Shown here: piece after piece, positions 37,979 through 48,337 of the stretch
Layout of the letters: each line of letters opens with the position of its first letter
Position numbering within the stretch: the stretch's first letter is position 1
Assembly (NCBI GenBank): GCA_012295225.1
Contig: WMKK01000003.1
Location: 739,788-803,787 of the forward strand
Reading direction: 5' to 3'
Source of the DNA: Ostreococcus mediterraneus
Lineage: Eukaryota; Chlorophyta; Mamiellophyceae; Mamiellales; Bathycoccaceae
Length of the DNA stretch: 64,000 nt
Notes under the pieces: model-generated
Told to the model about the DNA's origin: nothing
The model's input: the letters and a program-made list of their open reading frames with translations, nothing else
Databases searched by the model: none
Program-made: the position numbers and the translations under genes

Positions 37979-38524
37979 TCACTTTGCTCGACTCGCGGCG
38001 TTGACGCGAATGGAACAAATATCCGTACACTCGTACAAACAATACTCGCGAGATCGAAATCCATCTTTGAATATCACTGGGTCGCGTCTCGCGGAAATGG
38101 GCCCGAGTCCCGGCGCGCCCGTGCCCGAGCCGCCTCGCGCGCACGTCGCTAAACACTTATTCGCGCACGCCTCGATCGCCTTGCCGTTCGGCCCACGCAC
38201 CAAGGACGACAAACTCTGACGCTTACTCGCGCCATCGCTCGCCGAGAGCCCGCTCGGGATGTCCTCGATGTAAAACTCGGATTGCTCGAGCGCGCGCGCG
38301 GTCGGGACATCGCCCAGGTTCACGCCGATGACCGCGGCGAGCGCCAAAACGACCGTCGCGCTCGCCTCTCTCGCGTGCGACGGCGTCGACGTCGATGCTT
38401 TCGCGTGTGTGCGCGCGCGAGTGGTGCGCGCGGGCGTCGTCGGCGACGCTGCGCGCGGATAAAGCAGCGACTGTACCATGTACGAAACGTCACACTGTGA
38501 CGCCGCCGCCGCCGACGACGCCAT
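37979..38524 (-). CDS. Conserved plastid protein with cysteine motif, putative thylakoid lumen
   Basis: 181 residues from ATG 38524; the frame is open to 38593. It has a transit-peptide-like N-terminus and a hydrophobic second signal (ASATVVLALAAVIGVNLGDVPTARA). The mature domain has a conserved look: IEACANKCLATCARGGSGTGAPGLGPISARRDPVIFKDGFRSREYCLYECTDIC. Six cysteines are spaced C-x3-C-x3-C ... C-x3-C-x3-C, suggesting disulfides or metal binding. I recall a plant plastid family with this RGG-PGLGP and FKxGFRSRxYCLxEC pattern but not its function. The bipartite signal points to the lumen. Confidence 0.72.
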   Translation of the reverse strand: MASSAAAASQCDVSYMVQSLLYPRAASPTTPARTTRARTHAKASTSTPSHAREASATVVLALAAVIGVNLGDVPTARALEQSEFYIEDIPSGLSASDGASKRQSLSSLVRGPNGKAIEACANKCLATCARGGSGTGAPGLGPISARRDPVIFKDGFRSREYCLYECTDICSIRVNAASRAK

Positions 38525-38559
38525 TTTGTGCGCCGCGCATCGCACCCGCCGCGTGCGCG

Positions 38560-38910
38560 ATGTCGAAACGGAGTGCGCGAACACCGCGAACACGTTCGCC
38601 TCTGACGATCAGGACGCCGGAGAACGTCACCCCGGGCGCGATCACGCCGACGACGAGCGTCCCGGGCAATCTGGGCACCGAGGCGACGGCGTTCGCGGGG
38701 ACGAGCGCGACGCGAAAGCGGCCTCGCGACGACGGCGACACCGCGGACAAAGAACTTCAATGGTTGGCTATGATGGAAAAATGTTTGCATGAAGTCAGCG
38801 ATGCGTTCGTGGAGTCGGAGACGTACGCGCTGTGCGCAGCTGGATTGTTGAAGCGCAAGCGACGCGCGTTGCAGGCGCGTGATGCGACGCGCGACCCGTC
38901 GGATTTTTGA
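38560..38910 (+). CDS. Small hypothetical protein
   Basis: 116 residues from ATG 38560, only 35 bases from the start of the divergent lumen-like gene. The first half is Thr/Pro/Arg-rich with TP and SP sites (RTPRTRSPLTIRTPENVTPG), as in proteins phosphorylated by cyclin-dependent kinases. The second half has a likely helix (ADKELQWLAMMEKCLHEVSDAFVESETYALCAAGLLKRKRRAL). No family recognised. Coding status is moderately supported by the helix and its hydrophobic pattern. Confidence 0.5.
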   Translation: MSKRSARTPRTRSPLTIRTPENVTPGAITPTTSVPGNLGTEATAFAGTSATRKRPRDDGDTADKELQWLAMMEKCLHEVSDAFVESETYALCAAGLLKRKRRALQARDATRDPSDF

Positions 38911-39431
38911 ATGTTCGAGACTCTGAGGAAGAGCCTAGCTCGCGAGCTACAGCAAAACGCAACAAAGTCTGCCCGTTGGGGCGTCGGGCAGACGATATAG
39001 ATGATGATGATGATGATGATGATGACGAGCTGGAGAATGCGCTCGGGACAGGACACGGCGGATGTGACGAAGAGTGCCAAGAAATTATCAGTGAGGATTC
39101 TGTTGGGGAAAGTTACGGCGCGATGATGAATGAAGAGGATGAAGACGATGAATGCAGCAGCGATGCTGCGGTGCGACGTCGGGACGCTGCGACTGAACAA
39201 GTCGATGCGGGCCGTCATGTCAGTGAGGTGGTGGGAGTTCAAGGCCTGCGGCGAAGCGAACGCCAGAGGCAACGCCGCAACATTGAACGGACTGAACAAA
39301 TCAACGACGCGATTCGTCCGGAGGCGGTTCGTCCGAAGGCGGTTCGTCCGGAGAAAATGGAATCAAAAGCAGAAAGGAACAAAAGAAATAAGCGAGAATG
39401 GGCCACAAAAGGCGACGCATCGCCGAGCTCC
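38911..39431 (+). other. Acidic open frame upstream of IPK, status uncertain
   Basis: An open frame starting at ATG 38907 runs through this 521-base stretch and directly into the IPK start at 39432 without a stop. Its product would be acidic then basic, with an aspartate run from a (GAT)n microsatellite near 39000-39025 and a 15-bp tandem repeat near 39320 (RPEAVRPKAVRPE). It has lower GC and different codon use from its neighbours. It could be an unusual N-terminal extension of IPK, a long 5' leader, or a separate relic. I see no domain. Confidence 0.4.
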
Positions 39432-40633
39432 ATGGCCCCTGACGTCGTCGTCGTCAAGCTCGGGGGCGCGATACTCACCAAGAAACACCAACGCGGCGTG
39501 CTCGACCGACGAGGATTGCGCGATTGCGTCGACGCCGTGGTGGCGGCGTCGCGCGCGGGGTGTTCGTTGGTGGTGGTGCACGGCGCAGGTGGATTTGGAC
39601 ACGGTATGTTTGGCGTGTGCGCGCGCCGCTGTCGACGCCCTGGTCGTTGAACACGCACAGAGACTGACGGAGTTTTCACGTGTTTTCGTGCGTGCGCACA
39701 GCCGAGGCGCGTGAGTGTGGATGCGCACGCGGTGGAGACGCGACTGGAGACGCGGCGTTTCGAGCGGGCGTAGCGGCGACGCGCGCAAAAGTGCGCGAAT
39801 TGAATGATGTCGTCGTCCAAGCGTTAGTGAAAGAAGGCGTGAACGCGAGAGGAATATCGCCGCATGTTGAAGGATGGCGCACGCGTGGCGTAGGTGTGGT
39901 GGAATACGCGCCAATGGATGCATTAGAGCGCGCGCGGGCGGATGGCGCCGTCCCGGTGCTTCACGGCGACGTCGTCGATGACAGCGTTCAAGGCACGAGC
40001 GTTTTATCTGGGGATGATATCGTGGAGTTTTGTGCAATATGGGTTCAAAAACAAAGCGCATGGCTCGATGACGATTCCAACGCGGCGCCACGCGACGGTA
40101 AAGGTTCCAACGCGGCGCTGCGCGTGGCGTTTTTGTCAAATGTCTTTGGCTGTTACGACGCGCCGCCGACGAGAGACGTCGTCGCGAGCGAAGATGATTT
40201 TGACGTACCGCTAGAAATCGATCAGGGCGAGAGCGTGAATCTCGTGCGCGTCATTGAAGTCGAACCGATGTCGTCCGCGGCTATGGGAGACGACATCGAC
40301 GCTCGCGTAGTCTCCGTGGTCCCGCTCATCGACGCCTGCGTCGTACCCTCATCCACATCGGCACCACCACCACCACCACCACCACCACCATCCATACGAT
40401 TTGAAAACACCCCAACCGACGTCACGGGTGGCGCCAAAGCGAAACTCGCCGCCGCTATTCGCGTCGCGCGAGCGTCTGGCGCCGACGTCCGCGTCACCCG
40501 CCCGGGCGTCGTCCGCGCGCCCGATACCCCATCGCGTGCGATAAACCCCGCCGTCGACGCCCTCACCGGCGCCTCCCGCGATTATCCATTCCTAGGCACC
40601 ATCGTCCGCGTCGCCGCCGATCCGCCCCCATAG
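39432..40633 (+). CDS. IPK: Isopentenyl phosphate kinase (two exons)
   Basis: Assembled as 39432-39603 joined to 39702-40633 (367 residues). The phase-1 intron has donor GTATGT, CTGAC at 39663-39667 and acceptor GCACAG. The start MAPDVVVVKLGGAILTKK and the VVVHGAGGFGH loop with the catalytic-type histidine are those of the IPK branch of the amino acid kinase family. Further blocks are AFRAGVAATRAKVRELNDVVVQALV, VPVLHGDVVDDSVQGTSVLSGDDIV and the late TGGAKAKLAAAI (seen as DVTGGAKAKLAAAIRVA). IPK phosphorylates isopentenyl phosphate to IPP. An insert with a proline run (from an ACC microsatellite at about 40365-40391) lies before the TGG block. A longer N-terminus from 38907 is possible. Confidence 0.88.
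40366..40391 (+). repeat. (ACC)n microsatellite in IPK exon 2
   Basis: About eight ACC/CCA units in a row. They encode the proline run inside the IPK insert, a place likely to vary in length between strains. Confidence 0.85.
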
Positions 40634-40676
40634 CCATAGCCACAAGAGCCCGCGGCGACCCTCACACATCGATCAA

Positions 40677-40880
40677 TATCGATCGATATCGATCAAACAG
40701 TCCTCGAAAGCGCACGCGCATCGATCGCGCACCCCCATACCGCGCGATCGAATTCGCGTTCGACGACGACGTCGCCCTCACGTATCGATCGATATCGATC
40801 AAACAGTCCTCGAAACCGCACGCGCATCGATCGCGCACCCCACACCGCGCGATCGAATTCGCGTTCGACGACGACGTCGC
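40677..40880. repeat. Direct duplication of about 100 bp, rich in ATCGAT
   Basis: Two copies, 40677-40775 and 40783-40880, match almost base for base apart from a one-base length difference and a few substitutions. Each begins with a TATCGATCGATATCGATC block made of overlapping palindromes, contains AACAGTCCTCGAAA and ends with TTCGACGACGACGTCGC. The pair sits between the IPK stop and the start of the MATH-domain gene, so it lies in that gene's promoter or leader. No intact ORF of interest crosses it. Confidence 0.9.
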
Positions 40881-40924
40881 GCGCAGCCGATCCCGCGATC
40901 GATCGCGACAGTGCACGTCGCGCC

Positions 40925-43900
40925 ATGGGCCGCGCCGACGCCAGCGACAACGCCGGATCCGGCACCGCGCACGCCGCGCACGTCGCCCCAACCTCCGCCG
41001 CGCCGTCCGCGCACGCCGGCGCGGTCGCGACGAGCGACGACGACGACGACGACCGCGCGCGCCCGCGAGGCACCGCGCGCGGCGCCGTCGCGGTCGCCAA
41101 CGCCGACGATGACGCCACCGCCGACGACGACGACGCGACGCTCGCGGGCGCCGACGGGGGCGGGGATAAATCACACGCGAATTCGTCCGCGCTCGAGGAC
41201 GTCGGCGGCGGCGGTGGCGGCGGTGGCGGCGGCGGTGGAGGCGGGAGCGGCGGGAGCGGCGCGAGCGGCGCGAGTGGCGCGGGGGGCGATGGGACGCTGA
41301 GCGTGACGCCGGATTCCCCCGCGGATGCGGAGTGGCGCGCGCGACGCGGGCCGTTGGATGTCGCAGAAGGTGGTCCGTGGGGGGTAGAAGACGCTGCCGG
41401 TGCGTGATCGCGCGCGCGCGCGTCGCGTGAGGCGTGATTCGCGTCGATTACGTCGCGTGTAACTGGACCTAGTGACTCGAGGATCGTGAGCATTCGCGCG
41501 TATGAATGCGTCGTGTGACGATCGTATACTGACGGTAAGAGCTCGCGTTGTCATCGCCTGCGTAGGTCCACAACCGATGAGCATGTATGGGAAGTTTACG
41601 TGGAAAATTGAAAACTTTTCGACGATTGCCAAGCGCGAGCTTCGGTCGAATGTGTTTGAAGTCGGAGGGTACAAGTGGTGCGTCCGTCAGTGTCGCGTCC
41701 GTTGGTGTCGTGTCTCGTGTCGCGTGTGTTGCGTGAAAGGATAGCCGAGCATATCGTTGTCGTTGTCGTTGTCGTTTGATTGTGTGTGCTGTGTCGACGT
41801 ACTGACGCGTAAGTCTTCTTCGCGCTCCGTCCCGACGCGTAGGTATATATTGGTGTATCCCCAAGGGTGCGACGTGAGCAATCACTTGTCGTTGTTTTTG
41901 TGCGTCGCCGATTACGACAAGTTACTCCCTGGTACGTGTATGCGCGTATGTTCTCGTCGAACGCGACGCCGTCGCATGCGTCGTCGTGATTGCGTGTGAT
42001 TATCATCGCGTACTGACGTCGCCCGTCTGTCTCGCAGGTTGGAGCCATTTCGCGCAATTCACCATCGCCGTCGTCAACAAGGATCCCAAAAAGTCCAAGT
42101 ACAGCGACACGTTGCATCGGTTTTGCAAGAAAGAACACGATTGGGGTTGGAAAAAGTTTATGGAACTCACCAAAGTGCTCGATGGGTTCACCGTGGCTGA
42201 TACGCTCGTCATCAAGGCGCAGGTGCAAGTGATTCACGAAAAAATTTCGCGCCCGTTTCGGTGCTTGGACCCGCAGTACAGACGCGAGCTCGTGCGGGTG
42301 TATCTGACCAACGTCGAGGTGCGTATGCGATGTAACGTTTCGATGCGAGACCAACGTCGTCGTGCTGATGAAAACCTATATCAAGCATTTCTCGTTCTGA
42401 GCAATATATTCTGATGAACATCTATACACCCATAGAATCTGAACGACGACGCGTTTTTGTGTGCGCGACTTTTGAAAAAACGTCGAGCGTGAGTTGAAGT
42501 CTAACCGTTGTTTCTTTTTGTGTACACTCCAACAGGGAATCTGTCGACGATTCTTAGATGAAAAGCGCGAAAAACTCATCGTTATGCGATCGAATGGCGA
42601 ACAGTGGGCCAACTTGCGTCAGTTTTGGAACTCGCGCGAAGGCAAGGAGAAGGCGCAGCTCACGATGGAGAAAGCCGACGTGCTCTTGAAGGGCATCGTC
42701 AAGCGCTTCTTTAACGAGAAGGAGGTGACGTCGACGCTTGTCATGGATGCCCTGTATTGTGGATGCCGTGCGCTCGATATCGCAGAGGACGATTTGGAAA
42801 AGACAGCCATTAATTCACTCAGTACGTCCAAGTGTTCGGTGGCGCTGAGCGTGGTACAAAACAAGTGCGTGTTGACGGGTGACTTTGTGTCGGCGCTCGA
42901 ACGCGCCGCCGACGGCACTGCATTTGACGCTGACGAGGAAGATAAGCGATCGGCTGGTGATGATTTATCAGCCACCGATGCGGTTGAGCGCGATGAGAGG
43001 CGATTAGCCGAGCTCGGGCGACGCACGATTGAAATGTTTGTGCTTTCGCACGTCTTTGTCAATCACGTGGAGATTGCGTTTCGCGAAGCCGAGGCGTTGA
43101 TGCGCCAAGAGGCGCTCATTGCAGAGGAAGAAGAGGCCGAACGCCTTGCGCAGCAGCTTGAGGGTGCAAAGAAGAGCAAGAAGCAAAAGCAAAAGGAACG
43201 CCAGAGACAGAAGAAGGCGCTCGAGGATGCTGAAAAGGCTGAAAAGGAGGCGGAGGAGGCGCGTCAGCGAGAGCAACTCGAAGCCGTCAAGGAGGCGGAG
43301 CGTGCAGCCAAGGCTGCCGCCAAGGCGGCGGCTTTAGCCGAGGAACGGGCGCGTGAAGAAGCGGAAGCTGCGGCTAAGGCTAAGATTGAAGCCGAAGCGC
43401 GCGCCGCGCGCGAAGCCAAGGCTGCGGCTAAAGCCGCGGAGAAGGCCAAGCGAGAAGCTGAAGAAAAAGCCAAAGAGGACGCCGCACGCAAAGTTAAGGA
43501 GGATGCCGAAGCCAAGGAGCGCGCTGAAGCCGCCGCCAAGGCTATTCCGTCGCCCAAGTCCGAGTCACCAGCGACGCCTACGCGCACCAAGTCTGCTGTC
43601 ACCGCACAAGTGTCGTCCCCGTCCAAGGTTATCCCGGCGCCGATTTCCAACGAAGTCAGCGCGCTGCGTTCTCGCATCGCTCAACTCGAGCTTCAACTCG
43701 ACGAGAAGACGAGCGAATGCGTGCAGCTCACGAAGGACTTAGACAAGGCGAAGGACATCATCTTGAACCTCAGGAACGAGATCAATAGCGGTGGCGTGAG
43801 TGGCGGCGGTGGGTCGTCGTCTGTTGGCGATTTCTCATCCATGGCGCAGTCGTCGATGGATACGCTCGACGTCGCGCGCACCGCGCAGCAAGCGGCATCG

Positions 43901-44404
43901 GCGATGTTGGGTGACACGACAAACTTGGTACACATGGGCTCTACATCGAGCTTGCTATCGAACGGTCACTCCACGTCGTCGTCTAACTTGCAGCCGATGC
44001 TCGCGAGCGCCAAGTCGCAGCCTCCGTTGCCGCCTGGTCCTCCGCCGCCGACCAACGACGCTCCTGGTCCTCCTCCGCCGCCTCGCGGCCCGCCGCCGCC
44101 TGGCTCCACGCGCGTGCCTGACACCAGTCCAGCATCGCCTGGTCACAGTACGGGTGGCTTGCCGCCATCGTTTGCCGCCATGGCTGCGGGCGCTAGACCT
44201 CCCGAGCCACCTTCGGCGCCTCCGGGTATGAATGGCGCGTACGGCCAACCGCCCGTGCCGCCGATGATGGGCAATAACCCGCTCGGCACGCCGCCATCGA
44301 TGAAACCACCTCCGGGTATGGGTCATCCGTCTACTTGGTCACCAGGCATTCAAGAAGAATTCCCGCACCTCGGCATGATTAGTGACTTGCTCGATTTCGA
44401 CTAA
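40925..44404 (+). CDS. MATH (TRAF-like) domain protein, MUSE13/14 type (five exons)
   Basis: Assembled as 40925-41399, 41566-41677, 41843-41931, 42038-42318 and 42536-44404 (941 residues). All four introns are GT-AG, with CTGAC or CTAAC 20-40 bases before the acceptor. The joined MATH domain reads YGKFTWKIENFS, ELRSNVFEVGGYKW-YILVYPQGCDVSNHLSLFLCVADYDKLLP-GWSHFAQFTI, then KYSDTLHRFCKKEHDWGWKKFMEL and RRELVRVYLTNVE-GICRRF. That is nearly residue for residue the Arabidopsis TRAF1a/1b (MUSE14/13) sequence. A conserved helical block follows (VLLKGIVKRFFNEKEVTSTLVMDALYCG). Then come a long Ala/Glu/Lys coiled coil, a second short coil and a Pro/Gly-rich end. Plant members are adaptors for SCF ubiquitin ligases in immune receptor turnover and autophagy. 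Exon 1 is low-complexity with an 18-residue glycine-rich run. Confidence 0.92.
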
Positions 44405-44618
44405 AAGATCCAATTTCAACGTCGGCGTCGAGCAGACACCAAAACGCGCGCGTTTTTCAAACAACACACGTAGCTTAAGCAGTACCAAGACTTAACGTAG
44501 CGATAAGCGATAGAAACGATATAGAAACGTTTTGATAAACGCATCTTCCGTGCTAAACAAAGACGCTCGACTCGAGCCAACTGTCCCACACTCACCAGCG
44601 CGCGTCCCTCTTCGTGCA

Positions 44619-45776
44619 ATGTCCGCGTCGGTGGACGTCGCTCTCGACGCCCCAGCGCGCGCGCTCATCGCGCATCCATGCGCGCTCGACGCCGACGCGC
44701 GCTCGCGTTTCGTCGCCGTCACGAACGCGTTAACGCGCGCAAACGTTGTCGTGGCGATCGATTACATCCCAGACACCAAACGCGCGCGAGCTCACACACT
44801 TTTCACGCTCCCCGACGCCGCGGCGGCGTTCGACATCGACGGCATCGATGATGGTCATGGCGACGCGCTGTTTGCGATCGCGTACGAGGACGTGGGGTGC
44901 GAAACGACGCGACGGCGTGGGTGTGGAGTCGCGCGCGTGGCGAGCGAGGAGGCGAGCGGAACCGGGACGTTTGATGTCTTACGCGTGCGAGACGACAACC
45001 ACGGTGCGAGTGGCGCGGATGACGACGACGCGAAAGCGTTTGAGACGGTGAAATGTGCGCGATTTCATGCGAGTCGAGGGACGCTGATGACGGTGGATGA
45101 GTTTAAAGCGCGGGCGTGGACGCGGACGGAGACAGGCTATCGCGCGACGACGTCGATGGTAACCCGTCGCGATAGTTCTCGGTCAATGACGATTGGTGGG
45201 ATGAATACCATACAGGATGGTGTTGCGAGTGGGAGCTGGGACCCGAATGATTCGGAAGTGTTTGCGTGCGGCATTGACGCCGACGTAGCGGTGTTTGACG
45301 TTCGCTCGGGCGACCGCGCGCAAACCATCGTAAAGGCTCACGCGCCGCAAACGCGCGACGTGAAATATAATCCAAACGTCGCGCATGAAATCATGACGTG
45401 CGGTGACGATGGGCTGGTGAAAATTTGGGACACGCGCGCGCACGCGCAGGCGATGAAAATTATTCCGGGACACGACCACTGGATTTGGCGGTGCGCTTAC
45501 AATCCCGTCTACGATGCCCTTTTCTTAACCGCTAGCTCAGACGGCGGCGTTCGATTATGGAGCGACGACACGAAATCATCACACCAACGCGACCGATCGA
45601 GCGCGTCACGCTCGGCGGTGCGTCTGGTGACCAAAAGATCAAATGAACGCTCGATTTCGGCGCACTCGTGCGCCTGGAGCGCCGTCGATCCGTGGACGTA
45701 TGCCTCAATCAACGCCTCAGGCGTGGTGTCCATCTGCGACGTCCCGAGAGAAGAAAAGTATCGCATCCTGCTCTAG
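44619..45776 (+). CDS. EIPR1: EIPR1 (TSSC1) WD40 protein
   Basis: 385 residues from ATG 44619. WD-repeat blocks are SGSWDPNDSEVFACGIDADVAVFDVRSG, QTRDVKYNPNVAHEIMTCGDDGLVKIWDTR, HDHWIWRCAYNPVYDALFLTASSDGGVRLW, and the end WSAVDPWTYASINASGVVSICDVPREEKYRILL. The last block, with the invariant P-x-x-x-KY-x-ILL tail, is the mark of EIPR1. EIPR1 binds the EARP and GARP tethering complexes and works in endosome recycling and dense-core vesicle traffic. Head-to-tail with the MATH gene upstream and the TRP channel downstream. Confidence 0.92.
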   Translation: MSASVDVALDAPARALIAHPCALDADARSRFVAVTNALTRANVVVAIDYIPDTKRARAHTLFTLPDAAAAFDIDGIDDGHGDALFAIAYEDVGCETTRRRGCGVARVASEEASGTGTFDVLRVRDDNHGASGADDDDAKAFETVKCARFHASRGTLMTVDEFKARAWTRTETGYRATTSMVTRRDSSRSMTIGGMNTIQDGVASGSWDPNDSEVFACGIDADVAVFDVRSGDRAQTIVKAHAPQTRDVKYNPNVAHEIMTCGDDGLVKIWDTRAHAQAMKIIPGHDHWIWRCAYNPVYDALFLTASSDGGVRLWSDDTKSSHQRDRSSASRSAVRLVTKRSNERSISAHSCAWSAVDPWTYASINASGVVSICDVPREEKYRILL

Positions 45777-45895
45777 TCGATGTATATATAGCGAGCGACA
45801 TTGTACAAAACACCGCTCTCGGTCTCTCGCACGCGTTTCAACCGACGCCGCCCTTCGCGCTTGACGTCACAACGCCCCGCGTCGTCGTTCGACCC

Positions 45896-48151
45896 ATGAC
45901 CGACGTCCCGGACGCGTTGGCACAATCGCACGACGCCATAAACGCGGCGAAAGTGCGCGACGCGAGGCGTCTCGCGCGTAAAGCCGCTCGAGCTCGCGTG
46001 CTCAGAATCTTTGCATTGTACATTGTGAGCGCATTATGCGCGCTGATCTGCGCCGCTCGCGCGCTCGCGCGCCTCGAGCACGCCTACGCCGCGGGATCAT
46101 TCGCGTTCAAGTCTATACTCGCGCGCGAAGTCGTGGGTAAGGTGGCGAAGGCGTCCAAAACGGCAGCGGCAAAACCGTGGTTGGGGACAACCAACCTCGA
46201 CGCCGCGCGCGCGTTTAAAACCATAAAAGCCCTCGTGCTCGCCAACTCGACGTGCTTCATCGAAGCCATGTCGGCGATTGTCGCCACTGTGGTTGCGTCC
46301 GCGCTGTCGCGTGCGTTAGAGCGCGCAGAAGAGGCGTTGCAACGCATAGGCGCGGGGAACCGGGACGTTGAATTGCAAACGACGCACGCGAACACCGCGG
46401 GTGGGATTTGGAGCGCTTTGAAGCGAGGTGATGAGAGCGCGGTGGGTGCATTGACGATTGAGAGTGATGGGAAGTGCTTGCGCGAGCGCGGACCCGTGGG
46501 AGAGACGCCGCTGCATTTGATGTTGCTTTACGGAGGCGGGTTGAATATCGGCGACTCGGCGCAATTACGAAGCGCGAAAATGATTGGCGAGCGATGGCCC
46601 GATACCGTGAACGACGTCTACGTCGGGGATGAATATTTTGGTGAGAGTTGTTTGCACATTGCCATCGTGAACAAGAATCGAGCTTTGGTGGAATTGTTGT
46701 TGAAGGCGACGCCAGACACGCCCGGGTTGCTCGCGGCTCGAGCGACGGGTCGTTTTTTTACGCGAGGTCAGCCATGTTATTACGGCGAGTACGCGTTGAG
46801 TTTTGCGGTGAGTACGGGTCAAGGTGATTTAGTGGAAATTTTACTTGAATGCGGCGCCGATGCGACGGCACGCGATTCGCACGGCAACACATGTTTACAC
46901 TTGGCGGTGATTCACAACCAACCAGAGATGTTTGTATTGGTCTGCGAGCGATGGCAAAAACGCGCAGTCAAGAAGGAAGACGCCAGCGAGGAGATTTCTT
47001 TAGAAGACATCGTCAACGCTGATGGGTTGAGTCCTATGTTATTTGCCGCGAGAAGCGGCTACGAAGATATGTTTAACTTTCAACTTGGACGCTTGTGCGT
47101 CACCGAGTGGAGTTACGGCCCAGTGACGTGCCAACGCATGCCCTTGTTAGATATCGATACCAAACAGCGAGAAGGGCGCAGCGCTCTTGAGCATATCGTT
47201 GAGCGTGGTCATATGAATTTACTGTGCTTGCCGTTGATTCAAGAGTTGCTTCAACGCAAGTGGGATGTGTATATTGCAAAGTTGTTTTACACACGCATTG
47301 TGCAAATTTTATTGTTTTTGATCACCATGACGGCGGTGCACGTGACATCGCTCGCCGACTCTGTGGAACAGCTTGGATTATCCTCTACGGTTTCACACAC
47401 CGCAAAGACGGGGATTCTAACCGTCGTTATTGCGCAATTGATGTACGAGTATACGCACCGCGCTGACGCGAGCGGTCAAAGCGTCGTGAGCGTGATATTT
47501 TGTTGTACCTATCTCGCGTCCGTCGCGTCTCGTACATTTATCGAACACGAGCTCGCGGCGGATTCTTTCTTGGCGTTTGCTTTCTTAAGCGCATGGTTTT
47601 ACTTTATTTGGCTTTTCATGGGCTTTAAGAGTACCGGGCACTTTGTCATCATGGTGTACGAAATCATCATCGACGACGTGTCGCCATTTGGATTGATCCT
47701 TGGCTTGTTCGTCGTCGCATTTTCCACCGCAATCTTCGTCGTACTCCAACCAGTATCAGACCGTTCGGTGGCGATGTTTGGCGATCAACTCTTAACGTGC
47801 TTTGAATGGCTCACCGGCGGAGGTTTCGAAGGCGACGTCGTCGAAAACGCCCCTCGAGGAAAAGTGCTCATGATCATTCTCCTCGCCTCATTCACCATTC
47901 TCGGCGCCATCGTCCTCCTCAACCTCCTCGTCGCCATGATGGGTGACACCTACGCCAAAGTCAGCGAAAACGCCGTCGCGAAATGGCAACTCGAGCGCGC
48001 GCGAATCATGCTCAGTCTCGAACGCGGCATCCCGCGCGCCCGACGCGACAGGCTCGCAAACTCCGTCTGGATCGAACTCGACGGCGAGCGCTTCTTACAA
48101 GTCCAACTCGTTGATGGTAAAACCGCTCTCGAGCACGCCACGGATGATTAG
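45896..48151 (+). CDS. TRPV-like ankyrin-repeat ion channel
   Basis: 751 residues from ATG 45896. There are two N-terminal hydrophobic segments near 39-65 and 120-140. Ankyrin repeats follow (GETPLHLMLLYGG, GESCLHIAIVNKNRALVELLL, YYGEYALSFAVSTGQGDLVEILLECGADATARDSHGNTCLHLAVIHNQPEMF). Then comes a six-helix ion transport domain starting YTRIVQILLFLITMTAVHV. The pore region is near FEWLTGGGFEGDVVE, and helix S6 is LASFTILGAIVLLNLLVAMMGDTYAKV. The tail AVAKWQLERARIMLSLE resembles a TRP box. RGQPCYYGEYALSFA is characteristic of TRPV ankyrin regions. Function: probably a cation channel for mechanical, heat or osmotic cues. The N-terminal membrane segments are not seen in animal TRPV. Confidence 0.9.
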   Translation: MTDVPDALAQSHDAINAAKVRDARRLARKAARARVLRIFALYIVSALCALICAARALARLEHAYAAGSFAFKSILAREVVGKVAKASKTAAAKPWLGTTNLDAARAFKTIKALVLANSTCFIEAMSAIVATVVASALSRALERAEEALQRIGAGNRDVELQTTHANTAGGIWSALKRGDESAVGALTIESDGKCLRERGPVGETPLHLMLLYGGGLNIGDSAQLRSAKMIGERWPDTVNDVYVGDEYFGESCLHIAIVNKNRALVELLLKATPDTPGLLAARATGRFFTRGQPCYYGEYALSFAVSTGQGDLVEILLECGADATARDSHGNTCLHLAVIHNQPEMFVLVCERWQKRAVKKEDASEEISLEDIVNADGLSPMLFAARSGYEDMFNFQLGRLCVTEWSYGPVTCQRMPLLDIDTKQREGRSALEHIVERGHMNLLCLPLIQELLQRKWDVYIAKLFYTRIVQILLFLITMTAVHVTSLADSVEQLGLSSTVSHTAKTGILTVVIAQLMYEYTHRADASGQSVVSVIFCCTYLASVASRTFIEHELAADSFLAFAFLSAWFYFIWLFMGFKSTGHFVIMVYEIIIDDVSPFGLILGLFVVAFSTAIFVVLQPVSDRSVAMFGDQLLTCFEWLTGGGFEGDVVENAPRGKVLMIILLASFTILGAIVLLNLLVAMMGDTYAKVSENAVAKWQLERARIMLSLERGIPRARRDRLANSVWIELDGERFLQVQLVDGKTALEHATDD

Positions 48152-48337
48152 CGTCGTCGTGTCGCGCTGAAATGCCCTCATAACGCGCGTGTAATACTCA
48201 AGTGAACTTTCTAGAAGGCACCCTCGGGTGCCGTGAACGTGAATGCTGCGCACGCCGCGCGACGCCTCTCCCGCATTACGCGACGCATCACACGAAACGA
48301 CAGCGCGCACGAGTAACACACGACCACCGCGCGCGCG

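Noticed and set aside
38907-39431. Possible fossil of a retroelement (basic RRSERQRQRR block)
   Set aside because: The likeness is to a short basic motif only. There is no protease, reverse transcriptase or integrase sequence and no terminal repeats, so I do not call an element.
40925-41399. MATH-gene exon 1 as a separate small gene
   Set aside because: Its donor at 41400 joins in phase to the MATH domain with a CTGAC branch site, and the frame would otherwise stop at once in low-complexity sequence.
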